64,000 nucleotides of DNA from Micavibrio_A sp041655955 (GTDB lineage: Bacteria; Pseudomonadota; Alphaproteobacteria; Micavibrionales; Micavibrionaceae): contig JBBAEN010000002.1 in assembly GCA_041655955.1 (NCBI GenBank), positions 248,001 to 312,000 on the forward strand, in the 5' to 3' direction. Position 1 is the first letter of the stretch. Every line of letters starts with the position of its first letter. Both the position numbers and the translations under genes were made by a program. This document shows, in pieces, positions 51,415 to 59,988 of this stretch. Under the pieces are notes generated by a model. It was not told the DNA's origin. It was given only the letters and a program-made list of their open reading frames with translations, and made no database searches.

Positions 51415-52974
51415 CTAGCGCCTGTCGCTGAGATAGCGCCGTTCGAGATGGGTCAGGAGATCACCGGCGGAAAGAGGCTTGCCCGTAACATCTTCGATAA
51501 GCTTCATGGCCGGAACGGAGCGGCCTTTTTCATGAATGCGGGTTTTCAGCCACTGGTTGATGGAGCGGAAATCGCCGTATGAAACCATCTCCGGCAGGTT
51601 TTCCAGATCCTGATAGAGTTTTTCATGAAGGCTTGCGGCAATAATATGCGACAGCGTGTTGGTCGGGATAAAGCCGAACCTCCCCGTGAACCAGTCGGGA
51701 TTTTGCATCGGGCCTTCTTCGGCGCCTTGCGGGAGGATGCCGAGATATTTGCGGCTTTCCTCGTTCCAGCGCTCCGGCAAATCCGTGACGGACAGGGTGT
51801 CGTCAATCAAATCGCGCTCGATCTGATAGCGCATGACGTCATGGAAGATTTTGGTCAGCTCGTCGGCTTCGTTGCGCCGCGCGCTGGGGCGGATAATCTT
51901 GCGCAGGCGGTACAGGTTTTCCGGCGCAAAGGACGCGTTCCTGAATTGCCTGAAAACGCCTTCCGCCCGCGTCGCGATGAAATCGAAAAATTGCGGCGTG
52001 CGGCCAAGAATGGTTTCATAGAGAATGCTTTGCGCGTTCATCATAAGGTTGCCGAGATCCTGCCCCACGGGCTGGGTCATCCAGTCGGCGGGCAAATTCT
52101 GGAGATAAAGCCCGCGCGCGCCCTGATAGAGCGTGTCTTCCATGGAATGCAGGAAGCTTTCCGAATCGCCGCAGCGTATGAGGACGCGCGTGTCATCCGG
52201 ATTGCCGCCCGCAAACGGGGCGATCGCCGTTACTTGCAGCGTGCCGCGCGTGAAATCAAACCCCATAATTTCAAGGATTGTCCTGTTCAGCCACATCTGA
52301 TCGCCGCGGTTGAATTCGCCGTCGATCGGCAGGGGCGGCTGCATCTCCCGCTGTTTTTCAAGCGCCTGCGTGCGGAGCGCCGAAAGCGGTTCCAGCAATT
52401 CGTTATAGAGCGCGTCAATCTGGCGGATGGAGATATCGCTCGCATAGTCCAGAAGCAGGGCTTTATAGGGCGTTCTTGCGTCAAAGCTCTTTTGCTTGTG
52501 TTCGGCAATGCGCCGGTAGAGATCAACGACGTTACTGATATAGGGCGCGATTTGTTTCCAGTTTTCCCCGGCGGCGCTTTCATGGCGCTTGCGCCCCTCG
52601 GTGGCGTACTGGATCGAAGCGAGGTAGAGATCCGGGGGTAGCGAGGAAAGATGTTTATGAATGCGCCGCATTTCGGCAAGATTCGCGAGATCCCAGTCAT
52701 TCCATTTCCCCGGCGCGGCTTCGGCTTTGTTTTCAACATCGTCAAGGAGCCGGGCGATGGTGTTGGTCGTGGTTTCGGCATAGATGCGCCGCGTTACCGC
52801 GGAAATATCATGAAGCCTTCTTTGCATCCCGCCCGCGGGCATGGCGGTCATCATATCGATCGCCATCATTCCGCGGATCGAAAAAAGCGTGTTCAGATTC
52901 GCGAAGAAATATTTAAGGTCGCTATAGCCGGAGGCCGGCGCGCTGACGGTTTTAAGATGCGGAAGGTCGGACAT
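51415..52974 (-). CDS. M32 carboxypeptidase homologue lacking the zinc site (pseudoenzyme)
   Basis: 519 residues, the normal length of M32 (Taq) carboxypeptidases, with the family's landmarks: PYKALLLDYASDISIRQIDALYNEL, GFDFTRGTLQVT, an LY.QNLP segment after the active-site helix and AQSILYETILGRTPQFFDF. Where active enzymes have HExxH the aligned residues are YQGAR (283-287), and where they have HESQS this one has MNAQS (312-316). All three zinc ligands and the general base are replaced, yet the frame is intact. I infer loss of peptidase activity with a retained binding or structural role. Convergent with the repressor gene. Confidence 0.8.
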   Translation of the reverse strand: MSDLPHLKTVSAPASGYSDLKYFFANLNTLFSIRGMMAIDMMTAMPAGGMQRRLHDISAVTRRIYAETTTNTIARLLDDVENKAEAAPGKWNDWDLANLAEMRRIHKHLSSLPPDLYLASIQYATEGRKRHESAAGENWKQIAPYISNVVDLYRRIAEHKQKSFDARTPYKALLLDYASDISIRQIDALYNELLEPLSALRTQALEKQREMQPPLPIDGEFNRGDQMWLNRTILEIMGFDFTRGTLQVTAIAPFAGGNPDDTRVLIRCGDSESFLHSMEDTLYQGARGLYLQNLPADWMTQPVGQDLGNLMMNAQSILYETILGRTPQFFDFIATRAEGVFRQFRNASFAPENLYRLRKIIRPSARRNEADELTKIFHDVMRYQIERDLIDDTLSVTDLPERWNEESRKYLGILPQGAEEGPMQNPDWFTGRFGFIPTNTLSHIIAASLHEKLYQDLENLPEMVSYGDFRSINQWLKTRIHEKGRSVPAMKLIEDVTGKPLSAGDLLTHLERRYLSDRR

Positions 52975-53067
52975 GATTGCCCCTTTGGGAAGAAAATATA
53001 GTCAAAGGATAGATTCTCTTATCAGGGTTAAAAAGCCTTTAAGAAATTCATGGTAGGATGAGCCATC

Positions 53068-53337
53068 ATGTTCTGGAAGAAAAAAGACAGGAAACCGCCG
53101 AAACCGCCCGCTGAGCGCATCCCGCTTTCACGGGAGCAGATTTTGGCGCAGGCCAAGGCCAACGCGGCGGCGGCGCGGGCGGAAATCGGCGATGAAACGC
53201 TTGAGCGGATCAAGGAAGCGATGCTGAGGAAACAGGCCTCCGCCATCGAACAGGCAAAAGCCAAGATCCTCGCGGCGGATGAAGGGAAGGTGCGCGATCA
53301 TCTTCAATATATGCTGCGGGAAAAAGACGAACGCTAG
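53068..53337 (+). CDS. Small charged helical protein, unknown function
   Basis: 89 residues, very Lys/Arg/Glu/Ala-rich: MFWKKKDRKPPKPPAER, then one long predicted helix (ILAQAKANAAAARAEIGDETLERIKEAMLRKQ) to the end. No Cys, no membrane segment. No family recognised. GGATGAGCC lies before the ATG, and it ends 10 bp from the small bd-oxidase subunit, tail to tail. Probably cytoplasmic. Confidence 0.6.
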   Translation: MFWKKKDRKPPKPPAERIPLSREQILAQAKANAAAARAEIGDETLERIKEAMLRKQASAIEQAKAKILAADEGKVRDHLQYMLREKDER

Positions 53338-53347
53338 GCGGCGGTTC

Positions 53348-53485
53348 CTAGCCGATATTCATGACAAGCTTGATAACCATGCTGAGGGCGAAGACGCAAA
53401 GCAGCCCGCCGAGCCAGAGCCCCGCGAACCATGCCCATTGTTTCCACCGGGGCGGCGGGCGGTTCCTAGTAGGTTGGGGTATCAT
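53348..53485 (-). CDS. Small bd-oxidase-associated protein (DUF2474/CydX-like)
   Basis: 45 residues read from the minus strand: a Pro/Arg-rich start (MIPQPTRNRPPPRWKQW) and one membrane helix (AWFAGLWLGGLLCVFALSMVIKLVM). It overlaps the end of cydB by about 20 bases. Single-helix small subunits of this size and position (CydX, DUF2474) accompany bd oxidases and stabilise haem binding. The WKQWAW...L..V pattern is closer to DUF2474 than to E. coli CydX. It is too short for routine gene calling. Confidence 0.75.
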   Translation of the reverse strand: MIPQPTRNRPPPRWKQWAWFAGLWLGGLLCVFALSMVIKLVMNIG

Positions 53486-54485
53486 CGGTTTTCCCCCTGA
53501 AGACCCAGTATGACCAGCCTGTATAAGCGAGGATGATGGGCAGCATCACGGTGACCCCGACCAGCATGAGCGAGAGGGAGCTTCCCGCCGCCGCGCTGTC
53601 CCAGATGGTAAGGTCATAAGGGACGATATGCGGCCACAGGCTGACGGCGAGGCCGATATAGCCCATGAAGAAAATCCCGAGGCTGAACAAAAAGGGTTTG
53701 TAATCTTTTTCAGCCGTGCCGAGGGAGCGCCACAGCAGCAGGAATAACAGGCCGGTCAAAGCCGGGATCGGCGCCAGCATATAGAGATTATTGCCGGAGA
53801 ACCAGCGTGCGCCGATTTCGTTATCGAGGAACGGAACCCAAAGACTGACAATCCCCATGAAGCCAATCACATAGAGAAAGACATATTTGGCGCATTTACG
53901 CGCCCAGTCCTGCAATTCCCCGTCCGTTTTCATATAGGTCCATGTCGCGCCGAGCAGCGCATAGCCCGCGACGACGCCAACGCCCGTCATCATCGAAAAA
54001 CCGGACAGCCAGTCAAAAGCCCCGCCTGCAAAAGCGTTGTTTTCAACCGTAATTCCCTGAACGATGCCGCCAAGGATGACGCCCTGGAAAAATGCAGCGC
54101 CGAGGCTGCCGAAATGAAAGGAATAGTCCCATACTTTCCTCGACGTGTCTGCCTTGAACCGGAACTCGAACGCCACGCCGCGGAAAATAAGGCAGACAAG
54201 CATCAGGATGACGGGGATATAGAGCGCCGGCATGACGACGGAATAGGCGAGCGGGAAGGCCGCGAACAGGCCGCCGCCGCCAAGGACAAGCCATGTTTCG
54301 TTCCCGTCCCAGAAAGGCGCGACGGAATTCATCATCTTGTCCTTGCATTTTTCGGTGGGCGCAAAGGGAAAGAGAATACCGACGCCGAGATCGAACCCGT
54401 CCAAAAGCACATAAAGAAGCACCGCTATTGCGATGATGCCGCCCCAGATAAGGGGGAGATCGATATAGTTTTCAAAGGAAAACAT
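53466..54485 (-). CDS. cydB: Cytochrome bd ubiquinol oxidase subunit II
   Basis: 339 residues with eight to nine membrane helices: LIWGGIIAIAVLLYVLLDGFDLGVGILFPF (conserved GFDLG), WDGNETWLVLGGGGLFAAFP, FRGVAFEFRFK and late VTVMLPIILAYTGWSYWVFRGK. It partners subunit I three bases upstream. Part of a terminal oxidase that reduces oxygen to water without proton pumping. The GFDLGVG and GNETWL motifs are complete. Confidence 0.96.
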   Translation of the reverse strand: MFSFENYIDLPLIWGGIIAIAVLLYVLLDGFDLGVGILFPFAPTEKCKDKMMNSVAPFWDGNETWLVLGGGGLFAAFPLAYSVVMPALYIPVILMLVCLIFRGVAFEFRFKADTSRKVWDYSFHFGSLGAAFFQGVILGGIVQGITVENNAFAGGAFDWLSGFSMMTGVGVVAGYALLGATWTYMKTDGELQDWARKCAKYVFLYVIGFMGIVSLWVPFLDNEIGARWFSGNNLYMLAPIPALTGLLFLLLWRSLGTAEKDYKPFLFSLGIFFMGYIGLAVSLWPHIVPYDLTIWDSAAAGSSLSLMLVGVTVMLPIILAYTGWSYWVFRGKTDDTPTY

Positions 54486-54487
54486 GG

Positions 54488-55903
54488 TTACGCTCCTTTC
54501 TGTCCGGCGTTTTCATCGCCGACGATTGCCGGGTTCTCTACGCCGTGCGATCCGTATGTTTCGCGGCGGTCATTTTTATCGGCGAGCGCTTCCGGCCCCT
54601 TCCCGATAAGCTTCAGGATATAATAGCTCCCCGCGCCGAAAATAAACGTATAGGCGACGATGAAGATAAGCAGCGATATGGCGATATATTCAGGCAGGAC
54701 GGGGGACACGCTGTCCGCTGTCCGCATCAATCCGTAAACCGTATAAGGCTGCCGCCCGACTTCGGTGACGAACCATCCGGCAAGGACGGCGATGAACCCC
54801 GTCGGCATCATGGCAGCAGCCCATGCATGGAACCATGTCGCCTCGAAAAGTTTCTTACGCCAGTAAAGGAAAACGCCGGCAAACCCCATCAGCATCATCA
54901 ATGTACCGATACCGACCATAATGCGGAAAGACCAGAACACGATCGCGACAGGCGGGCGCTCATCGCGTTCCCATTCCTTGAGGCCCTTGACCTCGCCATC
55001 CAGCTTGTGCGTCAGGATAAGGCTGGCCGCCTTTGGGATTTCGAGGGCGTATTTCGTTTCCTCCGCCTCTTCGTCGGGGATGCCGAACAGGACGAGCGGC
55101 GCGCCTTCGGTCGTTTCCCACAGGCCCTCCATCGCGGCGACTTTTGCGGGCTGGTGTTTGAAGCTGTTCAGCCCGTGCAGATCGCCGACGAAAATCTGGA
55201 AGGGCGCGACGATGGCGGCGAAGAAAACGGCCATGGCCAGCATGACGCGCGCATGTTCCAGATGGCGTTTTGTCATGAGATACCATCCGCCGACCCCGCC
55301 GACGACGAAGCATGTCGTAAGATAGGCCGCGGTCACCATATGGACGAAGCGGTAGGGGAAGGACGGATTGAAAATAATCGCCATCCAGTTTTCAGGATAG
55401 AACAGCCCGTCCTCGCCGATGGAATGCCCTTGCGGCGTTTGCATCCAGCTATTGGCGGAGAGAATCCAGAAGGCGGAAATAACGGTTCCGACCGCAACAA
55501 TGATAGTGGAGGCGAAATGCATTTTGGGGGATACGCGGTTCCAGCCGAAAAGCATGACGCCGAGGAAGGAGGCTTCGAGGAAAAATGCCGTCAAAACTTC
55601 ATAGCCCAGAAGCGGCCCCATCACGTTCCCGGTCGTGTGGGAAAAGACAGACCAGTTTGTGCCGAACTGGTAAGACATGACGACGCCCGACACAACGCCC
55701 ATCCCGAAACAGACGGCGAAGATCTTGACCCAGAATTTATAAAGCTCCTGATAGACCTGCCGGTTGGTTTTAAGCCACAGCCCTTCGACGACCGCAAGCC
55801 AGCTGGCGAGCCCGATAGTAAAGGCCGGAAAAATAATATGGAAGGAGATGGTGAAAGCGAACTGGATACGCGCCAGTAAGACAGGATCAAGATCGGCCAG
55901 CAT
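54488..55903 (-). CDS. cydA: Cytochrome bd oxidase subunit I (cyanide-insensitive type)
   Basis: 471 residues. RIQFAFTISFHIIFPAFTIGLASWLAV carries the haem b595 His; GNVMGPLLGYEVLTAFFLEASFLGVMLFGW has the conserved Glu residues; GRQPYTVYGLMRT ends the quinol loop. The quinol loop is short and lacks the E. coli insert, as in cyanide-insensitive oxidases (CioA). Operon order cydA-cydB-small subunit. Likely used at low oxygen or under sulfide stress, which fits the nearby persulfide regulon. Confidence 0.95.
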   Translation of the reverse strand: MLADLDPVLLARIQFAFTISFHIIFPAFTIGLASWLAVVEGLWLKTNRQVYQELYKFWVKIFAVCFGMGVVSGVVMSYQFGTNWSVFSHTTGNVMGPLLGYEVLTAFFLEASFLGVMLFGWNRVSPKMHFASTIIVAVGTVISAFWILSANSWMQTPQGHSIGEDGLFYPENWMAIIFNPSFPYRFVHMVTAAYLTTCFVVGGVGGWYLMTKRHLEHARVMLAMAVFFAAIVAPFQIFVGDLHGLNSFKHQPAKVAAMEGLWETTEGAPLVLFGIPDEEAEETKYALEIPKAASLILTHKLDGEVKGLKEWERDERPPVAIVFWSFRIMVGIGTLMMLMGFAGVFLYWRKKLFEATWFHAWAAAMMPTGFIAVLAGWFVTEVGRQPYTVYGLMRTADSVSPVLPEYIAISLLIFIVAYTFIFGAGSYYILKLIGKGPEALADKNDRRETYGSHGVENPAIVGDENAGQKGA

Positions 55904-56029
55904 GGGGAATCTCCTTAAAGGCTCATTGTAACTGTCCTAGAAATAGACCTTCTACCGTAGATTTTCAATACAAGTTAAGCCTTTTCGGGTTATAATAACA
56001 ACACCAAATCAGTCTTTTAGGAGATCTCT

Positions 56030-57814
56030 ATGCCCGTCTATCAAGCCCCCATCGAAAATTTGAAATTTGTCCTGCACGAAGTGCTGGGGGCGGAAAAACT
56101 GAGCGCCCTGCCGGGCTTTGAAGAGATAACGCCGGATTTAATTGATTCCATCCTCGAAGAAGCGGCGAAATTATGCGAGGAAGTGCTGTTCCCGCTCAAC
56201 CAGTCCGGCGACAAGGAAGGCTGTACGTGGGACAATGGCGCCGTCAAAACGCCGCAAGGGTTCAAGGAAGCTTATGACGCCTTCGCGCAGGCCGGCTGGT
56301 GCGGCGCGGTGAGCGATCCGAAATACGGTGGTATGGGGCTTCCCACTACGGTCGGTTTTGCGATTCAGGAAATGATTTGTTCGGCGAACATGTCGTTCGG
56401 CATGTATCCGGGCCTGTCCGAAGGCGCCTATAACGCGCTCTATCTCCACGGCACGGATGAGCAAAAAGACACATATCTGCCCAAACTCGTGACCGGCGAA
56501 TGGGCCGGGACGATGTGTTTGACGGAGCCGCATTGCGGAACCGATCTCGGCCTTATCCGCACGAAGGCGGTTCCCAATGATGACGGCTCTTGCAATATCA
56601 CGGGGACGAAAATCTTTATTTCCGCGGGCGAGCATGATCTGACGGAAAATATTATCCATCTTGTGCTGGCAAAGCTTCCGGACGCGCCGGAAGGGGTGCG
56701 CGGAATCTCGCTCTTCGTCGTGCCGAAATTCCTGCCCGGCACGATGGATGCGAACAATGTCGCGTGCGGGTCTATCGAACACAAGATGGGGATCAAGGGG
56801 TCGTCCACCTGCGTGATGAATTTCGAGGATTCGAAAGGCTGGCTGGTCGGTGAGGCGCATAAGGGCCTGCGCGCCATGTTTACGATGATGAATACGGCGC
56901 GGCTTGGCGTCGGCATGCAGGGGCTGGGCCTGGCCGAAGTGTCCTATCAGAACGGCCTTGCCTATGCGAAAGACCGTTTGCAGATGCGCGCGCTGGACGG
57001 GGCGAAATATCCGGATAAACCCGCAGATCCCATCATCGTGCATCCCGACGTCCGCCGCATGTTGATGATTTCAAAATCCGTGACGGAAGGCTGCCGCGCC
57101 CTGTCCCTGTGGGTCGGCATGGCGCTCGACCACGCCGAAAAGGATCCGGATCCGCAAGCCCGCGAAGCGGCGGAAGATCTGGTCGCGCTCATGACCCCCA
57201 TCATCAAGGCCTACCAGACCGATATGGGGTTCGAGATCGCCAACCACGCCATCCAGATCCATGGCGGCCACGGCTATATTTGGGAATATGGCGTGGAGCA
57301 ATATGCCCGCGACGCCCGTATCGCCCAGATTTACGAAGGCACGAACGGTATTCAAGCCCTTGATTTAGTTGGAAGAAAAATGGGACAACATATGGGGCGG
57401 CTGCTCCGCCGCTTCTTCCATCCGGTCAGCGATTTCATAGAATGCAATAACAGCATAGCAGATATGCAGGAATTTGTTTTCCCGCTTGCTAAAGCTTTCG
57501 CTAAACTACAACAATCGACGGCGATGGTTGCCCAGCGGGGTCTGAAAGATCCCAATGAAGCGGGAGCCGCATCCTCCGATTACCTGCGCCAGTTCGCGCT
57601 CGTGGCCGTGGGATATATGTGGGCCCGCATGGCAAAGGTCGCCATTGATAAATTAGCGACGGACACCGACTCCGGGAAAAAGGAGTTTTACGAGTCCAAG
57701 ATTAAAACCGCACGGTTTTATTTTGAACGCGTCCTCCCCGAAGCCGACGCCCGCCAGAAGATGGTACTGTCAGGCGCGAAAAGCCTGATGGATATTAGTG
57801 AAGCGGCTTTCTAA
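56030..57814 (+). CDS. Acyl-CoA dehydrogenase, long form with C-terminal extension
   Basis: 594 residues. GTMCLTEPHCGTDLGLIRTKA (FAD/substrate), HKMGIKGSSTCVMNFED, ARLGVGMQGLGLAEVSYQNGLAYAKDR, QIHGGHGYIWEYGVEQYARDARIAQIYEGTNGIQALDLVGRK with the catalytic Glu in YEGTNG, then a roughly 130-residue helical C-terminal domain typical of the 590-residue class. First step of beta-oxidation. About 165 bases near 57360-57520 use AT-rich codons unlike the rest. AGGAG precedes the ATG. Confidence 0.94.
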   Translation: MPVYQAPIENLKFVLHEVLGAEKLSALPGFEEITPDLIDSILEEAAKLCEEVLFPLNQSGDKEGCTWDNGAVKTPQGFKEAYDAFAQAGWCGAVSDPKYGGMGLPTTVGFAIQEMICSANMSFGMYPGLSEGAYNALYLHGTDEQKDTYLPKLVTGEWAGTMCLTEPHCGTDLGLIRTKAVPNDDGSCNITGTKIFISAGEHDLTENIIHLVLAKLPDAPEGVRGISLFVVPKFLPGTMDANNVACGSIEHKMGIKGSSTCVMNFEDSKGWLVGEAHKGLRAMFTMMNTARLGVGMQGLGLAEVSYQNGLAYAKDRLQMRALDGAKYPDKPADPIIVHPDVRRMLMISKSVTEGCRALSLWVGMALDHAEKDPDPQAREAAEDLVALMTPIIKAYQTDMGFEIANHAIQIHGGHGYIWEYGVEQYARDARIAQIYEGTNGIQALDLVGRKMGQHMGRLLRRFFHPVSDFIECNNSIADMQEFVFPLAKAFAKLQQSTAMVAQRGLKDPNEAGAASSDYLRQFALVAVGYMWARMAKVAIDKLATDTDSGKKEFYESKIKTARFYFERVLPEADARQKMVLSGAKSLMDISEAAF

Positions 57815-57830
57815 CGGGATAAAAATAAAA

Positions 57831-58361
57831 ATGGTCACAGAGATTAAGAACGGCAAGGGCGATCCTTGCCGCGATAAGGCGTCAAAATACATCCGGCAAA
57901 TCAACGAAAAATTCCCCATCGGCGAAAACGACAAGGCGCGGTTCGATGCGTTTCTCGAACTCTATAACCGCGCCGCGGCGGGTGTCGAGCGCGTCCGCGA
58001 GAATTTCGAATCGGATCACTGGAAGCGGTTTGAAAAAGATCCGGGGGCGGCCCTTAACCAGGCCACGGCGCTTAATCTCGCCATGGCGCACCGCGAAGGC
58101 GTTATCATCATGCGTGAGGCGTGTAGAGAGATGGGGAAATTGCCGCCTGCCGGCATTAACGGCACATCGGTCGAATTCGCGAAATGTCAGGCTCTTTGCC
58201 GTGTTGAAGAAAAAAACCTTAAAAGCGCCGCGAAAATCATTCAGGAAAAAATCCTCGATACGCCCCCTCCCCCCGCAAACGATTCCTCCCTTAAAATCCC
58301 TGTAAGAATACTGGAAGCGTTCCCGTCGCTGATGCTGATAGCGGAAGTCGTGGCCGCCTGA
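57831..58361 (+). CDS. Hypothetical helical protein
   Basis: 176 residues from the ATG at 57831 (MVTEIKNGKGDPCRD); an ATG at 57798 lies inside the previous gene. Mostly helical and charged: DKARFDAFLELYNRAAAGVERVRENFESDHWKRFEKDP, then MAHREGVIIMREACREMGK. No signal, no membrane segment. The last part holds PPPPANDSSLKIPVRILEAFPS. No family recognised. It follows the acyl-CoA dehydrogenase closely and may share its transcript. Confidence 0.55.
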   Translation: MVTEIKNGKGDPCRDKASKYIRQINEKFPIGENDKARFDAFLELYNRAAAGVERVRENFESDHWKRFEKDPGAALNQATALNLAMAHREGVIIMREACREMGKLPPAGINGTSVEFAKCQALCRVEEKNLKSAAKIIQEKILDTPPPPANDSSLKIPVRILEAFPSLMLIAEVVAA

Positions 58362-58493
58362 TCCGCGCGCAGCCGCCTATAGAAGGAAGAGGCGGTCAAA
58401 GCCGCGTCCGTTTCCCGTCCGGCCATCTTTCTTAATGGACAATAAACCTCTTTGCTTTATCTTTTTAAAGACAAGATAGCAGAAGGAATTTAT

Positions 58494-58787
58494 ATGTCTT
58501 TGGATGAACTCGCCGAAAAAATGCAATCCCGCCTCGATGGTTTCGGGCATGTCGTCAAGCTGGATTTCGATGATGACGGCATCCTTCATATCGACGCGAC
58601 CCAATCGCCGCCTGTTGTGAGCAAGGACGATTCCGATTCGGATGTCACGCTGAAAACATCGCTCGAAACATTTGAAAAAATCGTGAAGGGCGAACAGGAT
58701 CCCAATATTGCCTTTATGATGGGCAAGCTGAAAGTGTCCGGCTCCATGGGGCTTGCGCTGAAGCTCAATTCCCTGCTGGAAGACTGA
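58494..58787 (+). CDS. SCP2 sterol-binding domain protein
   Basis: 97 residues from the ATG at 58494 behind AGAAGGA. SLDELAEKMQSRLDGFGHVVKLDFDDDGILHID...SDVTLKTSLETFEKIVKGEQDPNIAFMMGKLKVSGSMGLALKLNSLL. The last half is the SCP2 signature (TLK.S...F..I..G..DP..AFM.GKLKV.G.MGLAL). It binds acyl chains or lipids and fits between acyl-CoA dehydrogenase and FadL. Cytoplasmic. Confidence 0.93.
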   Translation: MSLDELAEKMQSRLDGFGHVVKLDFDDDGILHIDATQSPPVVSKDDSDSDVTLKTSLETFEKIVKGEQDPNIAFMMGKLKVSGSMGLALKLNSLLED

Positions 58788-58839
58788 TATTGCCGCGCCG
58801 CCTGCAACCATCCCCTTGAAAAACCACCTGAAACGCCGT

Positions 58840-59100
58840 ACCCTGATAGGTGAGGCGGCGTATTGCCGCTTGCGGGCTTAAGAACCCCTTGCGGCAGGGT
58901 TGGCGTCAACCATGTTGATGTGTTTTTCGTCTATAAAGACGCATCGAAGAGGCCGGCGCTAGTTCCTCGGGGCTGGGAGGCGGCGGTGTGTGTTCAGGAC
59001 TGCGGTCTAAAGACCGCCGCACCGTTTTCGCAAAATTGTGGTTCTTAACTCCCAGTCGCCAGAGGGTGCGGGTGCATCCCTTCGGCGGTTTTTTCTTTTC
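58840..59100 (+). ncRNA. Probable structured non-coding RNA, family unidentified
   Basis: At least five strong hairpins in a row: GCGGC/GCCGC (58855-58869), AACCC/GGGTT (58883-58901), TCAAC/GTTGA (58906-58918), CGTCT/AGACG (58928-58941) and GCGGTCT/AGACCGC (59002-59017) nested in CGGTG/CACCG (58984-59024), closed by a terminator at 59057-59100. No SRP, RNase P or tmRNA signature is visible. The sequence GGGTGCGGGTGCATCC near the end recalls the 3' part of 6S RNA, but I cannot establish that. Could instead be a long leader of the next gene. Confidence 0.5.
59057..59100 (+). terminator. Terminator closing the RNA candidate
   Basis: A ten-pair stem with one mismatch, CGCCAGAGGG with CCCTTCGGCG, an 11-base loop and six T residues. 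It lies 16 bp before the next start codon, so that gene either uses read-through or a promoter inside the terminator region. Confidence 0.75.
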
Positions 59101-59115
59101 GCTTGGGAGGATGAT

Positions 59116-59928
59116 ATGCGCCTGTTGCCGCACCGACATAATGCCCGCTTTGGACAGACTTCCGGCCCTTGTTCCCGCACCGCCGCGCAGGGATGGAATG
59201 ATAGGGGCGGGGAAAAAGGCGGCGTTCTTATCTGGATACTCATCGCCGTTGCCCTATTCGCCGCTCTTTCTTACGCCATGCTCCGTGACGGCGGTTCAAG
59301 TTCTGCCGCTCACACCATGTCCGATGCGCAGGCGCGGCTTGCGGCGGCGGAAATCATGGCCTATGGAGATGCGGTGGCGCAAACCGTACAAACCATGCGG
59401 CTGCGGGGGGTAAAGGAGAGCGAAATAGATTTCAAAAACGATGTTTGGGAACGCTGCAGCGGCGCCAAAGATTATTATCCGATCGGCAACCTCAATAGCG
59501 ATAGTGATGAAAAGCGCATTTTCCATGCCGCGGGCGGCGCGCTGCAAGCGAAATTCTTTTCGCCGCCGACAATTGTTAAAGCCGGGGATGTTTGCTCCAT
59601 ATGCTCCCTTTGTTTGAAGGAAGGGCATATGCAGGTTTCTTCTATATCCGTTGCCGGAATCGGGACGGAGTTGCCGGAGCTTGCCCTTTTAATCTCCGGC
59701 ATTCCCGAACCGGTTTGCAAGCAAATCAATAAAATGGCGGGCGTAAATGACGGGACGGAAATTCCCGTCGATAACACTGATGGTGCGTGGACATGGAAAG
59801 GGACTTTTGGCGGGACAGGTACTCTTGGGGACGATGCGCCGGAACTTGCCGGGCGGACGGGGTTCTGCATAAAACATGAAGCCGGTGCGCCAAGGCAACA
59901 ATATTGGCGCGTCCTTATCGCCCGCTAG
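59116..59928 (+). CDS. Pilin-like single-anchor protein, paralog of the gene at 27626
   Basis: 270 residues from the ATG at 59116 behind GGGAGGATG. A basic leader of about 38 residues (LLPHRHNARF...), GEKGG then a single helix (VLIWILIAVALFAALSYAML), then an exported domain with a Cys cluster (DVCSICSLC), IFHAAGGALQAKF and VCKQINKMAG. These match elements in the protein at 27626-28312. Organisation resembles type IV pilins, without the Glu 5 signature. No assembly machinery is near. Function unknown. Confidence 0.6.
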   Translation: MRLLPHRHNARFGQTSGPCSRTAAQGWNDRGGEKGGVLIWILIAVALFAALSYAMLRDGGSSSAAHTMSDAQARLAAAEIMAYGDAVAQTVQTMRLRGVKESEIDFKNDVWERCSGAKDYYPIGNLNSDSDEKRIFHAAGGALQAKFFSPPTIVKAGDVCSICSLCLKEGHMQVSSISVAGIGTELPELALLISGIPEPVCKQINKMAGVNDGTEIPVDNTDGAWTWKGTFGGTGTLGDDAPELAGRTGFCIKHEAGAPRQQYWRVLIAR

Positions 59929-59933
59929 GCGCA

Positions 59934-59964
59934 ATAAAAAACCCCGCCGGTGGGGCGGGGTTTT
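59934..59964. terminator. Bidirectional terminator
   Basis: AACCCCGCC and GGCGGGGTT arms with a short loop, flanked by A and T runs. It serves the plus-strand pilin-like gene and the minus-strand fadL gene, which converge here. Confidence 0.88.
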
Positions 59965-59988
59965 GAAGCATTTATACTTGCATGCCGC

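Larger units (their letters stand above)
58788..59115 (+). other. 328-bp intergenic stretch holding a structured RNA candidate
   Basis: No protein gene is convincing here. The first about 50 bp are unremarkable; the rest is the hairpin-dense segment described separately (58840-59096), which ends in a terminator. A GGGAGGAT ribosome site for the next gene closes it. Confidence 0.6.
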
